This document shows, one piece after another, positions 1 to 7,687 of a DNA stretch of 64,000 bases. Made by a program: the position numbers and the translations under genes. Under the pieces are notes generated by a model, which had not been told where the DNA came from, made no database searches, and saw nothing but the letters and a program-made list of their open reading frames with translations. Positions within the stretch are counted from its first letter, which is position 1, and each line of letters opens with the position of its first letter. Source of the DNA: Oscillospiraceae bacterium. Its GTDB lineage: Bacteria > Bacillota > Clostridia > Oscillospirales > Acutalibacteraceae. The DNA lies in the NCBI GenBank assembly GCA_015066015.1, contig SVPE01000001.1, positions 186,001 to 250,000 of the forward strand, given 5' to 3'.

Positions 1-879
1 TGCGACTATCTTACAGTCGGGGAAGCCTGCCTCATCGAGCATTTTTCTTGCTTTTTTTGAAAGATAGGTGATGTCGCCTGAGTCAATACGTATTCCCTTG
101 GGACGGAAGCCTCTTGGAAGGACTTCCCGTTTGAAGGCTTCGATAGCGTTAGGAATACCTGATTTAATTACGTTGTATGTGTCAACAAGGAGGGTACAGT
201 TGTCGGGGTACTGTCTTGCATAGGCACAGAAAGCCTCAAGCTCGTCACCGAAAAGCTGAATCCAGGAGTGAGCCATTGTGCCGACAGCGGGAATGCCGTA
301 ATCTCTTTCGTCGATTGTGCATGCTGTGGCATCACAGCCTCCGATGTAGGCGGCTCTTGCGCCGTAAATTGCGGCGTCATAGCCCTGAGCGCGGCGTGAT
401 CCGAATTCCATAATCATACGGTCGCCTGCAGCTCTCTTGAGTCGGTTTGCCTTTGTGGCGATAAGGGACTGGTGGTTGATGGTAAGAAGTACCATTGTTT
501 CGATAAGCTGAGCCTCGATTACGGGACCTTTTACGGTGATGATGGGCTCACCGGGGAAAATGGGGGTGCCTTCAGGAATTGCCCATACATCGCAGGAAAA
601 ATTAAAATTACGCAGATAATCAATAAAATCATCGTTGAAGCCTTTTTTTGCAAAAAGCTCGAGGTCCTTTTGTGTGAACTTGAGATTTTTGAGATAGTCA
701 ATAAGCTGTCTGAGACCTGCCATAATAGCAAAGCCGCCGTTATCGGGAACTTTTCGGAAGAACATATCAAAGTAAGCAATTTTGTCCTTGAGTCCGTTGG
801 TAAAATAGCCGTTTGCCATTGACATTTCATAAAAATCTACAAGCATAGTAAGATTTCTCGATTCAAGAGTATTACCCAT
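1..879 (-). CDS. pncB: Nicotinate phosphoribosyltransferase, N-terminal part (runs off the left edge)
   Basis: The enzyme joins nicotinate to PRPP in the NAD salvage pathway in the cytoplasm. Reading the minus strand from the ATG at 877-879 gives 293 codons with no stop before the window edge; family members are usually about 480 residues, so the C-terminal third is missing. Visible family features are the early LVDFYEMSMANGYF segment, EFGSRRAQG, GTMAHSW and VDTYNVIKSGIPNAI, then RIDSGD near the edge. The start has AGGAGG in front of it. A TATAAT -10 lies at 924-929 on the minus strand with a weak -35. It is divergent from the HTH gene. The identification rests on motif recall. Confidence 0.9.
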   Translation of the reverse strand, partial: MGNTLESRNLTMLVDFYEMSMANGYFTNGLKDKIAYFDMFFRKVPDNGGFAIMAGLRQLIDYLKNLKFTQKDLELFAKKGFNDDFIDYLRNFNFSCDVWAIPEGTPIFPGEPIITVKGPVIEAQLIETMVLLTINHQSLIATKANRLKRAAGDRMIMEFGSRRAQGYDAAIYGARAAYIGGCDATACTIDERDYGIPAVGTMAHSWIQLFGDELEAFCAYARQYPDNCTLLVDTYNVIKSGIPNAIEAFKREVLPRGFRPKGIRIDSGDITYLSKKARKMLDEAGFPDCKIVA

Positions 880-1063
880 AGTAAATACCTCCTAAATATT
901 AATAAAATATACATATTAAAGACATTATACTACTTTGTTTCTGAAAATTAAAGATGTTTGCGTTTTTTTAAATATAAAAAAATATTAAATTTTCGCTTTA
1001 GAATATTGGTGAAAACCTACAAGGAAAATGTAACAAAATTAATGAATTTGTCAATAAAACGCC

Positions 1064-1092
1064 TTGACAAACATATAGTACTGTGATAAAAT
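1064..1092 (+). promoter_or_regulatory. Sigma-A promoter of the HTH gene
   Basis: TTGACA (1064-1069), a 17-bp spacer and TAAAAT (1087-1092) preceded by TG, an extended -10. An imperfect dyad (GAGT...ACTC) around 1107-1125 lies just downstream and could be an operator for the HTH protein; that part is a guess. Confidence 0.8.
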
Positions 1093-1145
1093 TAAAAAAA
1101 ATAATGAGTGATAACTTACTCACAAATAATATGAAGGTGAAAAAA

Positions 1146-1394
1146 ATGAGAATTCGTAAACAGCCCCTCGGTGACCGCAACATCGTTGGTGCAAGAATCG
1201 AGGAAAAGAGAAAAGAGTTAGGAATCAAACAGATCGATTTGCTCACACAGCTTCAGATTAAGGGTGTTGAGCTTACTGCTTCGGGTCTTTCAAAGCTTGA
1301 AGGACAGATCAGAAGTGTGTGTGACTATGAGCTTGTAGCTATTGCAGAAGTGCTTGGTGTATCAATTAACTGGCTTGTAGGTAAAGAGGACTGA
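1146..1394 (+). CDS. Small XRE-family helix-turn-helix regulator
   Basis: An 82-residue protein that is almost entirely one lambda-repressor-like HTH domain: GARIEEKRKELGIKQIDL is the first helix pair, TASGLSKLEGQIR looks like the recognition helix, and VLGVSINWLVG is the usual closing helix. It has no sensor or effector domain. The reading frame is open from 1083, but that lies on the promoter -10; the ATG at 1146 has GAAGGTG 7 bases upstream, so I start there. It is a single-gene unit between a strong promoter and a hairpin terminator. Its targets are not visible; autoregulation is likely but not shown. Confidence 0.8.
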   Translation: MRIRKQPLGDRNIVGARIEEKRKELGIKQIDLLTQLQIKGVELTASGLSKLEGQIRSVCDYELVAIAEVLGVSINWLVGKED

Positions 1395-1408
1395 TTAGAA
1401 TAAAACGG

Positions 1409-1441
1409 CAGCTGTGTGCAAGTGCACATAGCTGTTTTTTT
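1409..1441 (+). terminator. Rho-independent terminator of the HTH gene
   Basis: A 12-bp stem with one mismatch (CAGCTGTGTGCA / TGCACATAGCTG) and a 2-base loop, followed by a run of T. Confidence 0.85.
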
Positions 1442-1513
1442 ATGCTGCTTTTATATAAATAAACATATTGAACAAAAATACATTGTATGAGAAGTGTATT
1501 TTCTACCAAAAAT

Positions 1514-1567
1514 AATTCATAGTCTATTGCTATGAATTGAAAAGCATGATATACTACTGTTGTAGTA
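1514..1567 (+). promoter_or_regulatory. Promoter of the isc-type operon with two dyads
   Basis: A promoter TTGCTA (1527-1532), N17, TATACT (1550-1555) is overlapped by two perfect inverted repeats. The first is AATTCATAG-N7-CTATGAATT (1514-1538), across the -35. The second is TACTAC-TGTT-GTAGTA (1552-1567), starting in the -10. Rrf2 proteins usually regulate their own operon, so these are good operator candidates, but which dyad is bound cannot be told from sequence. Confidence 0.65.
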
Positions 1568-1597
1568 GGAATTATTTGGAAAGGAGTGTCCTTAAGC

Positions 1598-2038
1598 ATG
1601 AAAATTTCAACCAAGGGTCGTTACGGACTGCGTGTTATGACTGATATAGCAGTAAACGGCAACGGAGGCTGTGTTTCACTCAAGGATATTGCCGAAAGAG
1701 AGCACCTTTCCGAAAAATACCTTGAGCAAATAGTCAATCAGCTTTCAAAGGCAGGTCTGGTCAGCTCCTTCAGAGGGGCAAAGGGCGGTTATCAGCTTAC
1801 AAGACCGGCAGAGGAAATCACCGTAGAGGATATTCTCAAGGCGACTGAGGGGTCGCTTGCTCCTGTTGCATGCGCAGAGGATAACGGCAGGTGTGTCAAC
1901 TACGGTGACTGTGTAACCTCCTTTATATGGACTGAAATTTACAAGGCCACCATCGGAGTCGTAAGCAGCATAAGCCTCAGAGATCTTGCACAAAGAAGCT
2001 CTCAGATTGAAAAAACAGAATTGGAGTGTTTGAAATGA
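1598..2038 (+). CDS. iscR: Rrf2-family Fe-S-sensing regulator, IscR-like
   Basis: A 146-residue Rrf2 winged-helix regulator. The N-terminal [14 protein letters not shown] and the [19 protein letters not shown] segment form the HTH. Three cysteines at C92, C99 and C105 (C-x6-C-x5-C) match the cluster-binding loop of IscR-type members. The frame opens at a GTG at 1586, but that overlaps the ribosome site AAGGAG; the ATG at 1598 fits the family start exactly. Its stop overlaps the next gene by 4 bases (ATGA). It most likely senses Fe-S status and controls this operon. The CymR branch of the family (cysteine metabolism) is less likely because CymR lacks these cysteines. Confidence 0.88.
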   Translation: MKISTKGRYGLRVMTDIAVNGNGGCVSLKDIAEREHLSEKYLEQIVNQLSKAGLVSSFRGAKGGYQLTRPAEEITVEDILKATEGSLAPVACAEDNGRCVNYGDCVTSFIWTEIYKATIGVVSSISLRDLAQRSSQIEKTELECLK

Positions 2039-3225
2039 GATATGTATATGCAGACAATGCGGCAACAACTCCTGTTTCAAAGAATGTTGTTGAAGCAATT
2101 CTTCCTTATATGACAGAGCATTTCGGTAATCCCTCGAGCCTTTATGAGACCGGTCAGGTAGCCTTCCGTGCAGTAAGAAACGCACGTCAGCAGGTTGCAA
2201 CGGCCCTCGGCTGCGGTGAAAATGAAATTTACTTCACATCAGGCGGCAGTGAGGCTGATAACTGGGCAATCAAGGGTGCAGCAGCACTCGGTGCCAAAAA
2301 GGGCAAGAAGCACCTTATTACCACAAAGATTGAGCATCATGCTGTGCTTCATACAATGGCAGCTCTTGAAAAGGAAGGGTTTACCGTAACCTATCTTGAT
2401 GTTTATGAAAACGGTATTGTAAAGGTAGAGGATGTTGAAAAAGCAATCACTGATGAAACCTGCCTTGTTACAATTATGTATGCAAACAACGAAATCGGTA
2501 CAATCCAGCCCATCGCCGAAATCGGAGCACTTTGTAAAGCCAGGGGAGTACTTTTCCACACCGATGCAGTACAGGCTGTAGGTCATGTCAGGATTGATGT
2601 CAAAGAGCAGAATATTGATATGCTTTCACTTTCGGGACATAAATTCCACGCAACAAAGGGTGTAGGTGCGCTGTATATCAGAAAGGGTATTGTGCTTCCA
2701 AACCTTATTGAAGGCGGTGCTCAGGAAAGAGGCAAGCGTGCGGGTACAGAAAACGTTCCCGGAATTGTAGGTCTTGGCGTTGCAATTACCGATATGTGCG
2801 GAAGCATTGATGAAAATTACGCCAAGGTAAAGGTTTTGCGCGACCGTCTTTTTGAGGGTGCAAGCAAGATTTCCCACTCAAGAATCAACGGCGACACTGA
2901 AAAGCGCCTTCCCGGTAACTTCTCAATGTGTTTTGAGGGTATTGAAGGCGAAAGTCTTCTTCTTATGCTTGATATGAACGGCGTTTGTGCGTCAAGCGGT
3001 TCAGCCTGTACATCGGGTTCACTTGATCCCAGCCATGTGCTACTGGCAATCGGTCTCAAGCATGAGGTTGCTCACGGCTCACTCAGGCTTTCACTCAGCG
3101 AAAATAACACTATTGAGGATGTTGACTATATCCTCGAAGTGCTTCCTCCCATCATTGACAGACTTCGTGAGATGTCACCTCTCTGGGAGCATATTATGGA
3201 AAAAGAAAAGGCAGAAAAGGAGTAA
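2035..3225 (+). CDS. nifS: Cysteine desulfurase, NifS/IscS type
   Basis: This PLP enzyme removes sulfur from cysteine and passes it to the scaffold protein for Fe-S assembly. The 396 residues include DNAATT at 7-12, [10 protein letters not shown] at 69-78, IEHHAV at 99-104, YANNEIGT at 149-156, [10 protein letters not shown] at 175-184, the PLP lysine K203 in [12 protein letters not shown], and the catalytic cysteine C325 in SSGSACTSG. The start is the ATG overlapping the regulator's stop codon. The next gene is the scaffold, 6 bases downstream. The order regulator-desulfurase-scaffold is the usual clostridial minimal ISC operon. Confidence 0.95.
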   Translation: MRYVYADNAATTPVSKNVVEAILPYMTEHFGNPSSLYETGQVAFRAVRNARQQVATALGCGENEIYFTSGGSEADNWAIKGAAALGAKKGKKHLITTKIEHHAVLHTMAALEKEGFTVTYLDVYENGIVKVEDVEKAITDETCLVTIMYANNEIGTIQPIAEIGALCKARGVLFHTDAVQAVGHVRIDVKEQNIDMLSLSGHKFHATKGVGALYIRKGIVLPNLIEGGAQERGKRAGTENVPGIVGLGVAITDMCGSIDENYAKVKVLRDRLFEGASKISHSRINGDTEKRLPGNFSMCFEGIEGESLLLMLDMNGVCASSGSACTSGSLDPSHVLLAIGLKHEVAHGSLRLSLSENNTIEDVDYILEVLPPIIDRLREMSPLWEHIMEKEKAEKE

Positions 3226-3231
3226 TTCACA

Positions 3232-3654
3232 ATGGAATACAGTAAAAAAGTAATGGAACATTTTGCCAACCCTCACAATGTTGGCGTTATAGAGGATGCA
3301 AACGGTGTAGGTGAAATCGGCAACGCAAAGTGCGGTGACATTATGAAGATGTACCTAAAAATTGAAAACGATATCATCGTTGACGTTAAATTCAAGACCT
3401 ACGGTTGTGCAAGTGCTATTGCAACATCCTCAATTGCAACTGATCTTATCAAGGGCCAGCCTATCAGCGAAGCTCTCAAGCTCACAAACAAGGCAGTTGT
3501 TGAAGCTCTTGACGGACTTCCCGCAGTAAAAATTCACTGCAGCGTTCTTGCAGAGCAGGCAATCAAGGCTGCTCTTTCCGACTACTATACACGTCAGGGT
3601 ATCGATCCTGTACCCATTGTAGGTGTTATTGAGGAGCACGATCACGAGCATTAA
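3232..3654 (+). CDS. iscU: Fe-S cluster scaffold protein, IscU/NifU N-domain type
   Basis: A 140-residue scaffold on which [2Fe-2S] or [4Fe-4S] clusters are built with sulfur from NifS. The three ligand cysteines are present: C34 in NAKCGD (with the conserved following Asp), C59 in YGCASA and C103 in HCSVL. There is no NifU-type central or C-terminal domain; instead there is a short His/Asp-rich tail (EEHDHEH) that could bind metal. AAAGGAG precedes the start. It is the last gene of the operon and is followed by a strong hairpin terminator. Confidence 0.95.
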   Translation: MEYSKKVMEHFANPHNVGVIEDANGVGEIGNAKCGDIMKMYLKIENDIIVDVKFKTYGCASAIATSSIATDLIKGQPISEALKLTNKAVVEALDGLPAVKIHCSVLAEQAIKAALSDYYTRQGIDPVPIVGVIEEHDHEH

Positions 3655-3686
3655 TCTGTAGATAAGAAATAATGGCAAGCCGGTTG

Positions 3687-3722
3687 AATCCGCCCACGAC
3701 TTCAGTCGTGGGCGGATTTGCG
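3687..3722 (+). terminator. Terminator of the iscR-nifS-iscU operon
   Basis: A perfect 14-bp stem (AATCCGCCCACGAC / GTCGTGGGCGGATT) with a TTCA loop ends in a short T run. It leads directly into the GC-rich repeat at 3720. Confidence 0.8.
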
Positions 3723-3836
3723 CGGGGAGCGCCTTTGGCGAAGCCAAAGGACCTGCGTAGCGCAGCTACGCAGGCAAGGCGCGCCCGCGCGCCTTGCTCC
3801 CCGCGCCCATAGGCCCTGCCGCGCAGCGGCAGGGCC
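3720..3836. repeat. GC-rich multi-hairpin repeat, copy 1
   Basis: An outer 11-bp stem (3720-3730 with 3796-3806) closes three back-to-back hairpins: CCTTTGGC-gaa-GCCAAAGG (3732-3750), CCTGCGTAGC-gca-GCTACGCAGG (3752-3774) and AAGGCGCGC-cc-GCGCGCCTT (3776-3795). A fourth hairpin, GGCCCTGCCGC-gca-GCGGCAGGGCC, follows at 3812-3836. A nearly identical copy starts at 4061. Reading frames through it are products of the palindromes, not genes. Confidence 0.85.
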
Positions 3837-3838
3837 AC

Positions 3839-4056
3839 GGGGCTGTTGCATTAAGCGCAGACCAAAAAGCAAAAAAGCAGGTATTTGAAGTAGTAAATCT
3901 ACTGAAAATATCTGCTTTAAATCTATTGAAAGTAACTTTTAAGTGTTGCATAAAACATGATTTTGCTTTTTTAGACGTTTTTTCACCCACTCGGAGTACC
4001 TTAGTACGCCTTCGGGGATGAAGAAAACGCCTTCTGCATCTTAATGCAACAGACCC
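3839..4056. mobile_element. Small non-autonomous element (MITE-like) with IS6-like ends, copy 1
   Basis: A 218-bp element with terminal inverted repeats GGGGCTGTTGCATTAAG (left) and GGGTCTGTTGCATTAAG (right, reverse complement). A near-identical copy lies at 56504-56724. The ends resemble the GGNNCTGTTGCA termini of IS6-family elements, as I recall them. Inside are a long hairpin (AAAGCAGGTATTT ... AAATATCTGCTTT around AGTAG/CTACT) and a structured core at 3974-4031. There is no transposase gene and no 8-bp target duplication at the ends. Confidence 0.75.
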
Positions 4057-4060
4057 ATTT

Positions 4061-4206
4061 GCGCGGGGAGCGCCTTTGGCGAAGCCAAAGGACCTGCGTA
4101 GCGCAGCTACGCAGGTAAGGCGCGCTCGCGCGCCTTGCTCCCCGCGCCCGTAGGCCCTGCCGCTGCGCGGCAGGGCCATGCCCACCGGCGGCATAGCCGC
4201 CGGTGG
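4061..4206. repeat. GC-rich multi-hairpin repeat, copy 2
   Basis: The second copy of the repeat at 3720, with the same outer stem (4061-4071 with 4137-4147) and the same three inner hairpins, differing at only a few bases (for example the last inner loop). It is followed by GGCCCTGCCGC-tgc-GCGGCAGGGCC (4153-4177) and an extra hairpin CCACCGGCGGC-ata-GCCGCCGGTGG (4182-4206). The two copies are direct repeats on either side of the MITE-like element. Confidence 0.85.
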
Positions 4207-4307
4207 CCCCAAACCGCCAATTCTCCTTAACCCATTACTTCATTCAGCAATATCTTTTTAGTTTAAGCGGCTTATCACTCATTAGCAATTTATTCGCTTC
4301 CAATATG

Positions 4308-4355
4308 CAAAAAAAGAAGAAATCACCGATATGCTTCCGGCATTATCGGTGATTT
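4308..4355 (-). terminator. Terminator of galE
   Basis: On the minus strand an 11-bp stem AAATCACCGAT / ATCGGTGATTT closes a 14-base loop and is followed by a T-rich tail (the A run at 4309-4319 on the plus strand). It lies just past the galE stop. Confidence 0.85.
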
Positions 4356-4388
4356 TAAATGAATTATTGAATTATCAGGCGTCGGAGA

Positions 4389-5405
4389 TTAGTCGGGAAA
4401 ACCGTTGGGGTTAGTGCTCTGCCATCTCCATGAGTCGGCACACATTTCCTCAAGGTCTCTTTCAGCCTTCCAACCGAGCTCAGCGAATGCCTTTGAGGGG
4501 TCAGAGTAGCAGGTGTCAATGTCACCGGGACGGCGGGGAGCAATCTTGTAGTTGATTGTAACACCGCTGGCTTTTTCAAATGCCTTGACAACGTCAAGCA
4601 CACTGTAGCCTACGCCTGTGCCGAGGTTGTAGATATCAAGTCCGGGCTGAGCGAGTGCTCTTGCAAGAGCCTTTACGTGACCGAGAGCAAGGTCAACAAC
4701 GTGAATGTAGTCTCTTACGCCTGTGCCGTCGTGCGTGTTGTAGTCGTCACCGAAAACACTGAGACACTCACGCTTGCCGATAGCAACCTGTGTGATGTAG
4801 GGCATAAGGTTGTTGGGGATGCCGTTGGGGTCTTCGCCGATACGGCCTGACTTGTGAGCGCCGATGGGGTTGAAGTAGCGAAGCAGGCTGATTGACCACT
4901 CGTTGTCTGACTTGAAAAGGTCGGAGAGAATGATTTCAATCATATATTTTGTTGTGCCGTAGGGATTTGTTGTGCCGCCGGTCTGCATTGTCTCCTTGAG
5001 GGGAGAAATGTTGTTCATACCGTAAACAGTTGCTGAGGAGCTGAAAACAATTTTTTTACATCCGTTTTCCTTCATAACCTCGCAAAGGCATACAGTACCT
5101 GCGATGTTGTTATCGTAATATTCAAGGGGCTTTGCGCAGGATTCGCCGACAGCCTTGAGACCTGCAAAGTGAATAACTGCATCGATTTTTTCAGCCTTGA
5201 ATACCTTGTCAAGACCTTCCTTGTCGCGGATATCGCACTCATAGAAGGCGAATTTCTTTCCGCTTAATTCTGCGATACGCTTGAGAGATTCCTTTTTGCT
5301 GTTGTAGAAGTTGTCAACTACAACGATTTCGTAGCCTGCATTAAGAAGCTCAATACAGGTGTGAGAGCCGATATATCCGGCACCACCGGTAACAAGAATT
5401 GACAT
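4389..5405 (-). CDS. galE: UDP-glucose 4-epimerase
   Basis: It interconverts UDP-glucose and UDP-galactose in the Leloir pathway and for cell-surface sugars. The 338-residue length is normal. The NAD-binding TGGAGYIGS lies at 6-14, the catalytic SSSATVYG at 122-129, and the YxxxK pair is Y149/K153 (YGTTK). The sugar-binding end contains [27 protein letters not shown] precedes the ATG. It is a single gene with its own promoter and terminator, divergent from rsmA, and no other galactose genes adjoin it, so a housekeeping role is likely. Confidence 0.95.
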   Translation of the reverse strand: MSILVTGGAGYIGSHTCIELLNAGYEIVVVDNFYNSKKESLKRIAELSGKKFAFYECDIRDKEGLDKVFKAEKIDAVIHFAGLKAVGESCAKPLEYYDNNIAGTVCLCEVMKENGCKKIVFSSSATVYGMNNISPLKETMQTGGTTNPYGTTKYMIEIILSDLFKSDNEWSISLLRYFNPIGAHKSGRIGEDPNGIPNNLMPYITQVAIGKRECLSVFGDDYNTHDGTGVRDYIHVVDLALGHVKALARALAQPGLDIYNLGTGVGYSVLDVVKAFEKASGVTINYKIAPRRPGDIDTCYSDPSKAFAELGWKAERDLEEMCADSWRWQSTNPNGFPD

Positions 5406-5446
5406 TATCCTTCACCTCGTTTATAATATATAAAGTATGCGATTTA

Positions 5447-5475
5447 ATTATACAACGCTTGAAGGTAAATTGCAA
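5447..5475 (-). promoter_or_regulatory. Promoter of galE
   Basis: Read on the minus strand: TTGCAA (5470-5475), a 17-bp spacer and a perfect TATAAT (plus-strand ATTATA at 5447-5452), about 40 bases before the start codon. Confidence 0.7.
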
Positions 5476-5506
5476 TACCTTATTTATTAAACAGGAGACT
5501 GAGAAA

Positions 5507-6370
5507 ATGAAAAATTTATCAGATATTTCAGTTGTGCGTGACGTTATGGAAAGGCACGGAATGAGCTTTTCCAAGGCTCTGGGGCAGAATTTCCTGATAA
5601 ACCCATCGGTTTGTCCCAGAATGGCTGAGATGTGCGGTGCCGATGAGAATACGGGTGTAATCGAAATCGGTGCAGGTGTGGGTGTGCTTACGGTTGAGCT
5701 TGCAAAGAGGGCAAAGAAGGTGGTATGCATTGAGCTTGACTCAAGACTTCTTCCTGTGCTTGATGAGACGCTTGCCGATTTTGACAATATTGAAATAATT
5801 AATGCTGATGTAATGAAAACCGACCTTCACAAGCTTATAGAGGAGAAGTTTCAGGGTCTTAAGGTAGTTGTGTGCGCAAACCTGCCTTATTATATAACTT
5901 CACCTATTATTACAATGCTTCTCGAAGAAAAGCTTCCTATTGAGGCGATTACCGTAATGATTCAGAAGGAGGCGGCAGACCGCTTCTGTACACCGGTAGG
6001 CTCAAGGGAGTCAGGTGCAATAACAGTATGCACGAATTATTACGCTACGGCAAAGCAGCTTTTCGGGGTATCCAGAGGCTCGTTTATGCCATCCCCGAAT
6101 GTTGACAGTACGGTAATCAGGCTTGATATAAGAAAAGAGCCTGCAGTAAAGGTAAGCGATGAGGAAAAATTCTTTAAAATGGTGAGAGCTGCTTTTTCGC
6201 AAAGAAGAAAGACAGCGGTAAATTCCATAAGCTCGTCGCTTTCGATACCGAAGGAAAGGATTATTGCCGCACTGAATATGTCGGGACTGAGCGAAACAGT
6301 GCGCGCAGAAAAGCTTACTATGGAGCAACTTGCACTTCTTTGTGAAAATCTTTTCAGGGAGGCTGAATGA
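5507..6370 (+). CDS. rsmA: 16S rRNA dimethyladenosine methyltransferase
   Basis: It uses SAM to dimethylate two adjacent adenines in the 3' hairpin of 16S rRNA (kasugamycin target). The protein has 287 residues. GQNFL at 26-30, the SAM-binding EIGAGVG at 53-59, ELDSRL at 76-81 and the catalytic NLPYY at 125-129 are all present. An upstream open frame reaches 5399, but AGGAG at 5493-5497 points to the ATG at 5507, which matches the family N-terminus. Its stop overlaps the next gene by 4 bases, so the two are probably co-translated. Confidence 0.95.
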   Translation: MKNLSDISVVRDVMERHGMSFSKALGQNFLINPSVCPRMAEMCGADENTGVIEIGAGVGVLTVELAKRAKKVVCIELDSRLLPVLDETLADFDNIEIINADVMKTDLHKLIEEKFQGLKVVVCANLPYYITSPIITMLLEEKLPIEAITVMIQKEAADRFCTPVGSRESGAITVCTNYYATAKQLFGVSRGSFMPSPNVDSTVIRLDIRKEPAVKVSDEEKFFKMVRAAFSQRRKTAVNSISSSLSIPKERIIAALNMSGLSETVRAEKLTMEQLALLCENLFREAE

Positions 6371-7491
6371 TGAAAGGCTTTCTGACTCTTTTTTACACAA
6401 GGCCCGCAAAAACATTTTATCTGATAATCATACTTGTGCTGTCGTTTCTTGTCGGTGAATGCCAGGTGAGGTATTTCGAGCACTTTTCATCAGACAGGGA
6501 AAGCTTCATCAATGCGATTACGCAGATAGATTCATTTGAGTATGAAAAATCCTATTTCTTCAGAAATACGGTGACCAACGCCATTGAAGGTGTTGTAGAG
6601 CTTGCAATGGAGTATCCTCAAGCCTTTGAGCAGGGGACAACAGCCGATGAGCTTATCAGCTATTTTGATTCAATCGGTGACAAAAAGCTTCCCGATATTA
6701 TCAGGAGTCTCAAGGATATAAAGGGCTTCAGGTTTGCCGTTGTGGATCACGGTAAAGGTGTTGTTTATTCTAACATACCGGAAATAAACGGAGCTGACTC
6801 AGGTGAAAATGTCCGTAAGTCCTTCGGTGAGCCGGGTAAGAATCTTCTTGTTGCAAGAAGCTGCAAGAATCCTTATTTTGCAAAAAATAATTACATAGAC
6901 TTTGCAGATACTATACGTGATTGTGCGGAAAAATATCAGGATAATTTTGACCTTTATATCAGATTCGGTTCGGTTGAGGAATTCGACGAAAGAGCCGAGG
7001 CGTGCAGGCAAAAGCATTTTGAAATGCGCTCTAAGATAGAAAAGCTAAATGACAGTGTAGCAATATGTCTTGTATCTGTTGTTCTTGTAACGTTTGTGAT
7101 GCTTATTGTAACGGGTAAGCATGAGCCTAAGGGTAAAACCTATCTTACGGCAATGAACAGAATACCCGGCGACCTTCTTGTTGTAATCTACGTCATAGTA
7201 CTTCACTGTATAGTTGCCCTTTACCGTACATCGGCAACGGTTGTTATAAATCACGGTATGGAGCTTGATACACTGTGGTTTATGCGTTCTGAGGAATTTT
7301 ATATTTCAAGAATAAAATACTGCGTTGTAATTATAATTTGTGTAGTGGTAAATCTTATGTGTGTGCTCAAGCGCTCGTATAAAACAGGCACACTTTTAAG
7401 TAATACATATCTCTATCCTCTGATTAAGAATTTCATAAAACGTTATTCTAAAAAGAAACTAAAAGAGGAAGAAAACACTGAAAAATCGTAA
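6367..7491 (+). CDS. Membrane protein with a large external N-terminal loop, function unknown
   Basis: I do not recognise a family. The 374-residue protein has a membrane segment at about 19-31 (LIIILVLSFLVG), then roughly 190 hydrophilic residues, then three closely spaced membrane segments (VAICLVSVVLVTFVML, DLLVVIYVIVLHCIVALY, YCVVIIICVVVNLMCVL) and a basic tail with KRYSKKKLKEEE. One membrane pass followed by an outside domain is the layout of many sensors, but there is no kinase, HAMP or GGDEF region. Two ATGs in a row (6367, 6370) are possible starts; the first overlaps the rsmA stop. A terminator follows. Confidence 0.75.
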   Translation: MMKGFLTLFYTRPAKTFYLIIILVLSFLVGECQVRYFEHFSSDRESFINAITQIDSFEYEKSYFFRNTVTNAIEGVVELAMEYPQAFEQGTTADELISYFDSIGDKKLPDIIRSLKDIKGFRFAVVDHGKGVVYSNIPEINGADSGENVRKSFGEPGKNLLVARSCKNPYFAKNNYIDFADTIRDCAEKYQDNFDLYIRFGSVEEFDERAEACRQKHFEMRSKIEKLNDSVAICLVSVVLVTFVMLIVTGKHEPKGKTYLTAMNRIPGDLLVVIYVIVLHCIVALYRTSATVVINHGMELDTLWFMRSEEFYISRIKYCVVIIICVVVNLMCVLKRSYKTGTLLSNTYLYPLIKNFIKRYSKKKLKEEENTEKS

Positions 7492-7497
7492 AGATAA

Positions 7498-7533
7498 AAG
7501 CTTTACAGTGAAAAAATCACTGTAAAGCTTTTT
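7498..7533. terminator. Terminator between convergent genes
   Basis: A perfect 13-bp stem AAGCTTTACAGTG / CACTGTAAAGCTT with a 7-base A-rich loop and T-rich tails in both directions. Confidence 0.85.
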
Positions 7534-7542
7534 ACTTGCCTG

Positions 7543-7669
7543 TGTGGAAAACCAGGTCTAAAATGTTGAAACTATCGAAAAACTACGTTTTTTTCTGTTG
7601 AAAAGCTGTAAAGTTTTCAACTTACCTAACAGAGTTTTCAACATTGTTGTTAAATATTACTGTTGAATA
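7543..7669. repeat. Cluster of TTTTCAACA-like nonamers
   Basis: The space between two convergent genes holds six related nonamers: TTTTCCACA (minus, 7543-7551), GTTTCAACA (minus, 7564-7572), TTTTCAACA (minus, 7596-7604), TTTTCAACT (plus, 7614-7622), TTTTCAACA (plus, 7635-7643) and TATTCAACA (minus, 7661-7669). The first is a standard DnaA-box variant; the others differ at one or more further bases. No other function is visible here. Confidence 0.5.
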
Positions 7670-7687
7670 CTTATTTTTGTTCATATT

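Noticed and set aside
3831-4064. Target-site duplication around the MITE copies
   Set aside because: The 8 bases on either side differ at both copies (for example AGGGCCAC against ATTTGCGC), so no duplication can be claimed.
3766-4212. Long open frames on both strands through 3626-4212
   Set aside because: They run through palindromic GC-rich repeats and the MITE; their translations repeat each other and have no ribosome site.
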